From: Flavobacterium sp.
Lineage (GTDB): Bacteria; Bacteroidota; Bacteroidia; Flavobacteriales; Flavobacteriaceae
Assembly (NCBI GenBank): GCA_020403245.1
Contig: JADBYA010000012.1
Span: 62,001 to 126,000, forward strand
Direction of reading: 5' to 3'
Length of the DNA stretch: 64,000 nucleotides
Below, piece after piece: positions 36,776 to 43,826 of this stretch. Position 1 is the stretch's first letter. Every line of letters begins with the position of its first letter. The notes beneath the pieces were generated by a model. It ran no database searches. It was not told the origin of the DNA and saw nothing but the letters and a program-made list of their open reading frames with translations. The position numbers and the translations under genes were made by a program.

Positions 36776-38227
36776 TTATTCCTTCTTTATAAATCTTCCC
36801 ACTTGATTTCCTGTCTTTAGAATGTAAAGCCCAGTTGGCAGGTCTGAAATGTTGATTTGGGTTGTTGTTTGGCTACTCTGCTTTACCAATTGGCCTGTCG
36901 AACTATAAATTTGAAAGCCTTTTTTGCATTCAAAATTGATTATTGTATTTGAAGGGTTAGGAATAATTGAAACTGTACCTTGATTTGGATAATCAGTTAC
37001 ACTCAATACTGTATAATTAAAATTATCAGAAAAAATTTCACAGCCTTCTTCAGACCTATATTTAACCGAATAATTACCGCTTTGGGTTGGGGTGATAAAT
37101 TGATTTGTTTCCCCTATCAGTAGTGTGTCATTCATATACCATTGATTACCGGTTATGTAGCTTGATTGCAATTGATTGCCGTTAAGTGTTATGGTCGGTT
37201 GCTGGAATTTTATTGGTATAATTTGCTCCACGAGATTTCTTAATTGAGTATGGGTTGGTTGAATAATTCCTAATGTTCTTCGTACAAAAAATACACAGGC
37301 AATATTTCTGCAACGGTCAATCCATGGCGTAAAACCAAATGCACCTTGACTGCCGTATTGTGTAGTTTCACCATTTGTTTCTTCTTCAACCCAAACGCCA
37401 TAGCCATATCTAAAATTTTCTCTTTGCGGGTCGCCTGCATAAGGAGTACCATTTAGTGGAACACCATTTGTCTGGTCAGTTTGCATCATTTTCACGGTCA
37501 AAGAGTCAATGATTTGAGCGTTGTTGAACTCGCCATAATTCAGAAGCATAGTAAGTAATTTCGAAAAGTCTGGCATAGTAGTACCCATTCCACCGGCTAT
37601 ACGATAGTTCGTTGTTGCACCTAAAGCGACATAGTCTGTATTTGTTATCCCCAAAGGAATTGCAATTTTTTGTTGAAAAAGGCTATCCCAACTCATTCCT
37701 GTTGCAATTTCAGCCATTCTTCCTGCTACATGCATACTTACACCACCGTATCGAAATTCTGTGCCTGGCGTATACGACATAGGCGTATTCAACCCAATAC
37801 CATCTACTGCTTGTTGTAAAGTAATACTGTTATCAGAGATAAAAGGCGATTGTGCCGGGAGTCCAGAAGTATGATTCATCAGCTGGTGAAGTGTAATGAC
37901 TGGCTTGCCGCTGAAGCTTGGAAGAAAATTTTGAACGGTATCATTTGGAGATAAATATCCTTCGTCAATTAATCTCATAATCAATGCCATTGATGGCATT
38001 TTTGAACCTGAGGCAATTGCTTGATACGTATTATTGTTCCAAGATCCCCAGTACTGCTCGTAGATTACACTATCGCCTCGCACTATCATAAATCCACAGT
38101 TCTGACCTGCTTGACCGACAACACTTATACTGTCTGTAATCAATTGTGTTATTGGACTAAAATCAAATTGCGCTTTTACGTTGCAATTAAACATAGCAAC
38201 AAAGCAAATTAGTACTATTTTCTTCAT
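36776..38227 (-). CDS. Serine hydrolase (class C beta-lactamase-like) with T9SS type A sorting domain
   Basis: The ATG at 38227 gives the signal peptide MKKIVLICFVAMFNCNVKAQ and 483 residues. The catalytic SxxK is in ASGSKMPS (Ser73, Lys76), followed by a conserved HTSGLP (near 125) and the tyrosine motif FRYGG. About residues 350-410 form an Ig-like sandwich (ITLNGNQLQSSYITGNQWYMN), and the last 75 residues are a T9SS type A sorting domain (IIPNPSN, LPTGLYILKT). It should be a secreted esterase or peptidase; true beta-lactamase activity is not implied. It lies in the array directly downstream (minus strand) of element A. Confidence 0.88.
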   Translation of the reverse strand: MKKIVLICFVAMFNCNVKAQFDFSPITQLITDSISVVGQAGQNCGFMIVRGDSVIYEQYWGSWNNNTYQAIASGSKMPSMALIMRLIDEGYLSPNDTVQNFLPSFSGKPVITLHQLMNHTSGLPAQSPFISDNSITLQQAVDGIGLNTPMSYTPGTEFRYGGVSMHVAGRMAEIATGMSWDSLFQQKIAIPLGITNTDYVALGATTNYRIAGGMGTTMPDFSKLLTMLLNYGEFNNAQIIDSLTVKMMQTDQTNGVPLNGTPYAGDPQRENFRYGYGVWVEEETNGETTQYGSQGAFGFTPWIDRCRNIACVFFVRRTLGIIQPTHTQLRNLVEQIIPIKFQQPTITLNGNQLQSSYITGNQWYMNDTLLIGETNQFITPTQSGNYSVKYRSEEGCEIFSDNFNYTVLSVTDYPNQGTVSIIPNPSNTIINFECKKGFQIYSSTGQLVKQSSQTTTQINISDLPTGLYILKTGNQVGRFIKKE

Positions 38228-38336
38228 TTGTCGAGTTGTTTTAACATTACGCAAGAATAGATTCATAAATTGTCAAAGGTTTAATTTAACTGTAATTCAT
38301 TTCTTGTTGAGTAGGTTTTCTAGGGTGAGACACTAA

Positions 38337-38930
38337 CGTCACACTGTGAAAAAACTTCCACAATCCACAAACAAATATAAAAAAATACTTGTAAGAAAAA
38401 CATATTTTTCTTATTTTTAACCATGCAACATCCCGACGCTTCGGGACAAGGAATATCACGCAATCAGCTTCAAGTGAGCAGTCTAGAGGACATTATAGCT
38501 ACTGACAATCCCGTTAGATTTAGCGATGCCTTTGTCAACAGTATCGATTTAGTTACAAATGGAATTGCAATAGCTTTTAGACGTCATTTGCATACGATTT
38601 TCATTTTTGATCAACAAGGACCGCCTGCTTGGTATCTTGGCGATAGCAAAAATTCAAGTTCCTATAAAAGCTAATTGTATGGGCAAGGGTATCTATGCCT
38701 AAAAGTGCAGGAAAACAAGATAAAAAACCAATCAATACACTTCAAAAAAAAGAGGAAATTATATCCTCTTCTAAATCTTTATATAGTCATATCGAAATCC
38801 CCATAGTGGACGGTCAGTAATCGGTGAGCCTGTCCTGAGTTTATCGAAGGGTTCAATAGGAGTTTCATTACTTCGTCCGTTCGCCGTTGGCTCGGGTGTT
38901 GGCTTTGCAAGCCCTACGAAACTCTAGCTA
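38337..38930. repeat. Array element A (594 bp)
   Basis: In plus orientation it starts CGTCACACTGTG and ends GAAACTCTAGCTA. It contains an 83-codon frame (38423-38674) reading ISRNQLQVSSLEDI and NPVRFSDAFVNSIDLV, the N-terminal signature of IS1182-family transposases; the rest of the transposase is deleted. The right 70 bases form an imperfect hairpin: GAGTTTC at 38861 pairs with GAAACTC near 38918, enclosing GGCTTTGCAAGCC. The TAGCTA end abuts segment 1. Confidence 0.85.
38423..38674 (+). pseudogene. IS1182-family transposase, N-terminal fragment
   Basis: Eighty-three codons correspond to the first about 60 residues of an IS1182-type DDE transposase (QLQVSSLEDIIATDNPVRF) and then run into unrelated residues before a stop. 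It is the best-preserved of three copies; copies in elements B and C have a frameshift or stop near the same junction. It cannot be active. Confidence 0.75.
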
Positions 38931-38943
38931 TTAAATGCATTGT

Positions 38944-39090
38944 TCACAATTTAATTTTAACTATTTTATTGTCTTGAATTATAACAAGTTCGCTTTTTTG
39001 TGCTTTTTTAAAAGCAATCATTTTTTCGTAAGCTTTTTCAAGTCCTTTCAAAATTTTATTTCTGTTTTCTATTTTGGTTTCTGAAGTCAT
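38944..39090 (-). CDS. Small protein overlapping the zeta-type gene (possible antitoxin or partner)
   Basis: Forty-eight codons starting at 39090 encode MTSETKIENRNKILKGLEKA, then YEKMIAFKKAQKSELVIIQD, ending NKIVKIKL. The ATG overlaps the stop of the zeta-type gene in an ATGA, so translation is coupled. Lys-rich helix followed by a beta-like tail resembles small proteins encoded next to zeta-family kinases. Its role as antitoxin is inference from position. The stop lies 12 bases inside the segment boundary. Confidence 0.65.
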   Translation of the reverse strand: MTSETKIENRNKILKGLEKAYEKMIAFKKAQKSELVIIQDNKIVKIKL

Positions 39091-39662
39091 AAGTAACTTA
39101 TTAATTCGTTAAACTTGGTTTGGTTGAGAACATTTAATTCTTCACTAGTTGACATTTCGGCAACTAAAATATGTTTTCCTTCTGAGTTATCAAAAATTAA
39201 AACTTGATCGACAATCGAAAGATATATTTCGAATAAGTTTTTAATTCCTTTGTGATATCGTCTTTCAATAACATCTTCTGGAATATTGTGACCGCCTTCG
39301 AGAACTCTTGTTTTTACTCTCTCTTTTGCTAGTTCTGGATTTTTTAGCCAGAAAAACAATAACGTTACATTGTAATTTTTTTCTTTAGCTTCAAGAATTC
39401 TATCTTTATAACTTCTTGTGGCTAAAGTAGTTTCAAAAGCAAAATTTTCGTTTTGCGATAACAATTCTGTAATTCTGTGAAGCATTATTCTTCCTGCTTC
39501 GAAAGAGACTTTTTCTGGTTGAAAAGGAGAGAGGCCTTTTGCAATTTCGTCAGCGTTGACAAATTCTTAGCAATCTAATATTTCAGGTAAAATTGTAAAT
39601 GAAGCAGTGGTTTTACCAGCTCCGTTACATCCTGCAATTATGTACAAATTCTTTTCATCCAT
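39087..39662 (-). pseudogene. Zeta toxin-like P-loop kinase with an internal stop codon
   Basis: From the ATG at 39662 the frame reads MDEKNLYIIAGCNGAGKTTA, with an intact Walker A at residues 11-19, then hits TAA at codon 32 (39567-39569), after which the same frame continues NADEIAKGLSPFQPE and FAFETTLATRSYKDRI to the normal end. This is the layout of zeta toxin / AAA-type small kinases (about 190 residues). A single nonsense codon breaks it. A start at MLHRITELL (39485) would miss the P-loop, so the gene is probably dead unless the stop is read through. Confidence 0.82.
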
Positions 39663-39724
39663 ATTGCAAATGTAGTAAAATGAAATCAGAATGTGTTTGG
39701 ACTTCAAAATAACAATTCAGTTAA

Positions 39725-40317
39725 CGTCACACTGAGGAAAAACTACCACAATCCGCAAACAAATATAAAAATTACTTGTAAGAAAAACATATTTTTCTTA
39801 TTTTAAACCATGTAACTACGCGACACTTCGGGGCAAGGAATACCTCGCAATCAGCTTCAAGTGAGCAGTCTAGAAGACACCATCGTTGCTGACAATCCCG
39901 TTAGATTTATCGATGCCTTTGTCAACAGTATCGATTTAGTTACAAATGGAATTGCAATGGTTTTTAGAAGTCATTTGCATACGATTTTCATTTTTTTATC
40001 AACGAGGACCGCCTGCGTGGTCTCTTGGCGATAGCCAAGATTCAAGTTCCTATAAAAGCTAATTGTATGGGCAAGGGTATCTATGCCTCAAAGTGCAGAA
40101 AAACAAGATAAAAAACCAAGGAGAACTAAAAAATAAAGAGGAAATTATATCCTCTTCTAAATCTTTATAAAATCATAACGAAAAACCCATAGTGGACGGA
40201 CATGTAATCGGTGAGTCTGTCCTGAGTTTATCGAAGGGTTCAACAGGAGTTTCATTACTTCGTCCGTTCGCCGTTGGCTCGGGTGTTGGCTTTGCAAGCC
40301 CTGCGAAACTCTAGCTA
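39725..40317. repeat. Array element B (593 bp)
   Basis: It is near-identical to element A and C over its full length, starting CGTCACACTGAGG and ending CGAAACTCTAGCTA. The IS1182 fragment here is broken: the start is changed (catgtaactacgcgac) and a base insertion is present near 39993. The terminal hairpin (GAGTTTC...GAAACTC with inner TTGGCTTTGCAAGCC) is preserved. Confidence 0.85.
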
Positions 40318-41407
40318 TTGTGTGCTGTTTTTATTGAAGTCCTTTAAAAAAGTTCCAAACTTCTTCCGCATATTCTATATCTCTATTTTGAACTCCACTT
40401 GCAGGTGAAGAATTGGTATAAACTGTCTTACTTGGCACAGCGTGACCAGCGTTATTTAGAACAAAATAAATCAATGGTTTTGCACCACTGTAAATTCTTT
40501 TTTCTACGTTGCCTGCATCTGTTGTGTTCACATTAAAAGTTGATATGGTTGGATTAATATTTTGTAAACCGTTTCTTTGTAACCAATAATTTAAGGTTGC
40601 AGTTTGAGATATTACTTTTCCACGATTACAATTACCACCAATATCTGCTACACAACCGCCAATTGCAGGCATTGCAGGATCGCTTGTTCCGTGAGTTATC
40701 AAGATTGGCAATGGTAGATTAGAGCCATTTGTACAAAGTCCGCTTTCTGGAAACTCGGGTAAATTACCACTTGAAACAGCTATCGCTTTAATAGTTTCAG
40801 GAAATTGAAAAGCATAAGAATAGGTCATTAAAGCTCCATTACTTGTCCCTGTTAAAAACATTTTGTTTGAATTAATATTTAACTCTGAGATTAATTTTGA
40901 ATTTAACTGTTTCAAAAAGGTAATGTCATCACCTTGACTTCCTGATATATCATCACTTCTACAATCATTCCATCCAGGATTTCCTTGAATGTCGAGTGAA
41001 CCTTCTGGATAGACTACTAAAAACTTTTCATTGTCTGCAATTGTCCGAAAAACGGACAATGGATGAGCGCCAATTTCTGAAACTCCAATACCAAGTCCAC
41101 CACCTCCGTGCAAAACTGTTACAACAGCATTTACAGTTGTCATTCCTGTTGGTCTATAAACTAGATATTTCCGTGTTATATTGTTTACCGTTATGTAATT
41201 CGTTGTCAAGCCTTCTTGGTATGGAATAACATTAGGATTTGAAGGATTTGGATTGTCGTCATCCTTGTTACAACCAAGAGTAAAAATCACGACAAATAAT
41301 AAAAATGTTCTAATCATATTTTATTTATTTTTATAGTTATACTTGGTTAGATATTATTTTCATTGAAAGGTTTAATATTTGCCCGTTTTTTTTAAAATAG
41401 CACACAA
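40318..41407 (-). mobile_element. Array segment 2: esterase gene with private inverted arms
   Basis: The left end is TTGTGTGCTGTTTT and the right end AAAATAGCACACAA; complementarity is 13 of 14. The esterase stop is 12 bases from the left end and its start 90 bases from the right end. The arms differ from those of segments 1 and 3, which rules out a shared terminal inverted repeat of one transposon family. Confidence 0.7.
40331..41317 (-). CDS. Lipoprotein alpha/beta-hydrolase, PHB depolymerase / feruloyl esterase-like
   Basis: The 328-residue product has a lipoprotein signal (FTLGC, Cys near 16) and an acidic linker (NKDDDNPNPSNPN). The hydrolase part contains the oxyanion HGGGG (residues 70-74), nucleophile elbow GTSNGA (Ser159), acid in THGTSDPAMP and the base histidine in NAGHAVPS. 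This is the LpqC/PHB-depolymerase pattern of extracellular polyester or feruloyl esterases. It is the sole gene of array segment 2. Confidence 0.85.
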   Translation of the reverse strand: MIRTFLLFVVIFTLGCNKDDDNPNPSNPNVIPYQEGLTTNYITVNNITRKYLVYRPTGMTTVNAVVTVLHGGGGLGIGVSEIGAHPLSVFRTIADNEKFLVVYPEGSLDIQGNPGWNDCRSDDISGSQGDDITFLKQLNSKLISELNINSNKMFLTGTSNGALMTYSYAFQFPETIKAIAVSSGNLPEFPESGLCTNGSNLPLPILITHGTSDPAMPAIGGCVADIGGNCNRGKVISQTATLNYWLQRNGLQNINPTISTFNVNTTDAGNVEKRIYSGAKPLIYFVLNNAGHAVPSKTVYTNSSPASGVQNRDIEYAEEVWNFFKGLQ

Positions 41408-42003
41408 CGACACACTGAGAAAAAACTACCACAATCCACAAACAAATATAAATAAATACTTGTAAGAAAAACATATTTTTCTTATTTTTAACCATGCAAC
41501 ATCCCGACGCTTCGGGGCAAGGAATATCACGCAATCAGCTTCAAGTGAGCAGTCTAGAAGACACCATCGTTGCTGACAATCCCGTTAGATTTAGCGATGC
41601 CATTGTCAACAGTATCGATTTAGTTACAATAGGAAATGCAATGGCTTGTAGAAGCCATTTGCATACAATTTTCATTTTTTGATCAACGAGGACCGCCTGA
41701 GAGGTATCTTGGCGATAGCCAAAATTCAAGTTCCTATAAAAGCTAATTGTATGTGTAAGGGTATTTGTGCCTAAAAGTGAAGGAAAACAAGATAAAAAAC
41801 CAAGCAATACACTTCAAAAAAAAGAGGAAATTATATCCTCTTCTAAATCTTTATAAAGTCATATCGAAATCCCCATAGTGAACGGACATGTAATCGGTGA
41901 GTCTGTCCTGAGTTTATCGAAGGGTTCAATAGGAGTTTCATTACTTCGTCTGTTCGTCGTTGGCTCGGGTGTTGGCTTTGCAAGCCCAACGAAACTCTAG
42001 CTA
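41408..42003. repeat. Array element C (596 bp)
   Basis: Third full copy. It starts CGACACACTGAG and ends CGAAACTCTAGCTA. The IS1182 fragment (41494-41682) begins MQHPDASGQGISRNQLQVSS and stops at a shifted frame. The small differences from A and B are spread along the element, indicating independent divergence after duplication or spread. Confidence 0.85.
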
Positions 42004-43300
42004 TTGGTGGTAGTTTTTTTTAATTCTGAATTTCAACAATTTTTATTTCGTTTGTTTCTTTATCTTTTAACTCAACTTTTAAGTTGTCAAAGTCTTTTAA
42101 ATCATCAAATGACATTCTCATAATCTGGCATTTTGTTAATTTGCTAAATTCAATGTCGTTAACCTTTACTATTTCATCTCCAACTTTGATTTTATCTTTT
42201 AAATTGTTGTCCCAAATTATTCCTACAATAAATTTATCGTTTTCAAAAGAAGGAAAAATACTCTTAAACTTGTGTTTTACATCAATTTCTTTATGGTTGT
42301 TGTATTCTTGAAAATAAAACTTCTTTCTCTTGTAATCTAAAGTAAGTTTGCCATGATTTAGAATTTCAGTTCCAATTCTTGAGTTACTGCCATAAGTTGT
42401 TGTAGCAATTATATTGTCAAAATTAGTTGTTCCGAAGGCAAAATCTTGAATTTTGAATTTATAATGATTGTTCTCTGTTTCAAAACCAAATAAACTAAAA
42501 GAAAAACTACCATTTGAACTTGCAATAATACCTAGTAAATCAGATTGACTTATTTTTTGCAATTCTTCTGGTATTTTCTTTTCATTAATTAATGATAATA
42601 ATTGATTTATATTATTTGTAGAAATAGAGTAAAACGAATCATCACCTGAATCAAACATGACTTCTTCATTAAGATTTAAATAACCCAATTTCATTTTAAC
42701 CTTTAATATTGGAGTGCTTTGTAAGTCTTTAAAAAACAATTTATTTTCTTTGATTTTACCATATCTAAACGATTTAAAGTTGCTAGAAATCGTAACTTTA
42801 TTTGATTTAAAATCAAACTCAACCACAGAATTCCGCAATGAATTACTACCAATTATTCCTTCTACATTAAAACATTTGAAATAAGACATGTCTTCAATTT
42901 GTAATGCATAATTATTTAAAAACACTAAACCGTTTATTGAAAATTCAGGTATTTGAATAGCATCAATATTTCCACTTTTACCATTTGCATCTGTAACTTC
43001 TGAATTTATAATTTGCTTAAATTTTCCTTCTGATTTAATTTCAGCACTTATTGAGGTTGGTGCACCAGTGTCTAAAATAAATTTCCTTATTTTATTATTG
43101 ATTTTAACGTCAATAATTATTTTTCCTTTTACATTTTCAAAATCAAATGTAGTGTGATATTTCTTTTGTTTTATTTCGCCAACATTTAAAGTATATTTAT
43201 TTTGAGCGTTTAAATTAGCTACAAATAAAAAAAATATCAAAATTGTTATTCTCATAAATTACTTTTTTTCTGCGTCGTTTTGTTTTAAAATTACCACCAA
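42004..43300 (-). mobile_element. Array segment 3: aspartyl protease-like gene with private inverted arms
   Basis: The left end is TTGGTGGTAGTTTT; the right end, at 43287-43300, reads AAAATTACCACCAA, complementary at 13 of 14. No element copy follows on the right; single-copy sequence begins, so this is the proximal end of the array when read on the minus strand. Confidence 0.65.
42020..43255 (-). CDS. Retropepsin-like aspartyl protease with C-terminal PDZ domain, exported
   Basis: The 411-residue product has a signal peptide (MRITILIFFLFVANLNAQ), two pepsin-like half-domains with catalytic-type loops FILDTGAPTS (Asp62) and VMFDSGDDSFYS (near 208), and a PDZ-like domain in the last about 80 residues (GIIWDNNLKDKIKVGDEIVKVND). 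This is the common Bacteroidota 'aspartyl protease family with PDZ' layout; natural substrates are unknown. It is the only gene of array segment 3. Confidence 0.85.
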   Translation of the reverse strand: MRITILIFFLFVANLNAQNKYTLNVGEIKQKKYHTTFDFENVKGKIIIDVKINNKIRKFILDTGAPTSISAEIKSEGKFKQIINSEVTDANGKSGNIDAIQIPEFSINGLVFLNNYALQIEDMSYFKCFNVEGIIGSNSLRNSVVEFDFKSNKVTISSNFKSFRYGKIKENKLFFKDLQSTPILKVKMKLGYLNLNEEVMFDSGDDSFYSISTNNINQLLSLINEKKIPEELQKISQSDLLGIIASSNGSFSFSLFGFETENNHYKFKIQDFAFGTTNFDNIIATTTYGSNSRIGTEILNHGKLTLDYKRKKFYFQEYNNHKEIDVKHKFKSIFPSFENDKFIVGIIWDNNLKDKIKVGDEIVKVNDIEFSKLTKCQIMRMSFDDLKDFDNLKVELKDKETNEIKIVEIQN

Positions 43301-43480
43301 ATATTAAATATCCGAATGTTTACACCGCCTTCTCTCTATATTACCACTGCTAATATATAAAAAATAGTACAAAAATCAACATTTAGTCTGTTAGGTAAAT
43401 AAAGAAATCCCTTGGGGTTTATTCGATACCCTTTAACGTTTCCAAGGTGATTTTTTTTGCCCAAAAGTTTTTAGGATTAT

Positions 43481-43524
43481 ATGACAAATATCATATTTTA
43501 CCCCACTGCGTACTCCTAAATTTG
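43481..43524 (+). promoter_or_regulatory. Fnr-type box and promoter of the ccoS-ccoNOQPG operon
   Basis: ATGACAAATATCAT at 43481-43494 is identical to the box before ccoI, and identity extends to 21 bases (TATGACAAATATCATATTTTA is shared except at its edges). A perfect TAnnTTTG (TAAATTTG) lies at 43517-43524, 33 bp centre to centre. The ccoS ATG follows 18 bases later. Confidence 0.8.
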
Positions 43525-43542
43525 TCCTACACAATTAGAGGT

Positions 43543-43779
43543 ATGAGTGTCATCTATTTATTAATATCCATCAGTATTATCGTTGCCGTGGCGTTCCTAT
43601 ACGCTTTCTTAAGAGCTGTAAAAACAGGTCAGTATGACGATGATTATACCCCATCAGTGAGAATGCTTTTTGATGATGAACTAATTAAACAAATTCCAAA
43701 TAAGAAAATAGAACATAGAACAAAGAACAAAGAAGTATCTCGCAATTTGAAACCCAAAACCCAAAACCTTAAACCTTAA
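43543..43779 (+). CDS. ccoS: cbb3-type oxidase assembly protein CcoS
   Basis: The ATG at 43543 (MSVIYLLISISIIVAVAFLY) gives 78 residues with one membrane helix followed by the conserved GQYDDDYTPSVRMLFDD that marks CcoS. The Lys-rich tail (after residue 50) is longer than usual and of low complexity. CcoS is needed for cofactor insertion in cbb3 oxidase. An upstream in-frame extension crosses the Fnr box and is rejected. Confidence 0.93.
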   Translation: MSVIYLLISISIIVAVAFLYAFLRAVKTGQYDDDYTPSVRMLFDDELIKQIPNKKIEHRTKNKEVSRNLKPKTQNLKP

Positions 43780-43826
43780 ACCCAAAACAATAAATAACTA
43801 ATCACTTTTCACTAATAATTTAAACC

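Larger units (their letters stand above)
38931..39724 (-). mobile_element. Array segment 1: toxin-like pair with private inverted arms
   Basis: The left end (plus strand) is TTAAATGCATTGTT and the right end is AACAATTCAGTTAA; these are complementary at 12 of 14 positions. The segment holds a broken zeta-type kinase gene and a 48-codon partner, with little other sequence. This one-cargo layout fits a cassette. Confidence 0.65.
36119..43300 (-). mobile_element. Gene-cassette array with recurrent 593-596 bp elements (integron-like logic)
   Basis: Read on the minus strand, the order is: segment 3 (42004-43300), element C (41408-42003), segment 2 (40318-41407), element B (39725-40317), segment 1 (38931-39724), element A (38337-38930), then the serine hydrolase gene and a truncated element end at 36119-36155. 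Elements A, B and C are near-identical. Each numbered segment begins with TT plus a private sequence and ends with the complement of that sequence plus AA, immediately followed by TAGCTAGAGTTTCG of an element. All genes in it run on the minus strand. No integrase gene or canonical GTTRRRY attC core was found, so the mobilising machinery is unknown. Confidence 0.7.

Noticed and set aside
36776..38227. Beta-lactamase resistance gene
   Set aside because: The SxxK fold is shared by many esterases and peptidases; the T9SS sorting domain and Ig-like part point to a secreted hydrolase.
38337..42003. Regularly spaced repeats considered as a CRISPR array
   Set aside because: Units are about 594 bp and spacers are 0.8-1.3 kb with genes; no 20-50 bp repeat-spacer pattern or cas genes exist.
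36119..43300. Ordinary integron with attC sites
   Set aside because: Cores do not fit GTTRRRY, the spacer is about 590 bp and no integron integrase is in the window; only the arm-pairing logic is shared, so it is reported as integron-like.
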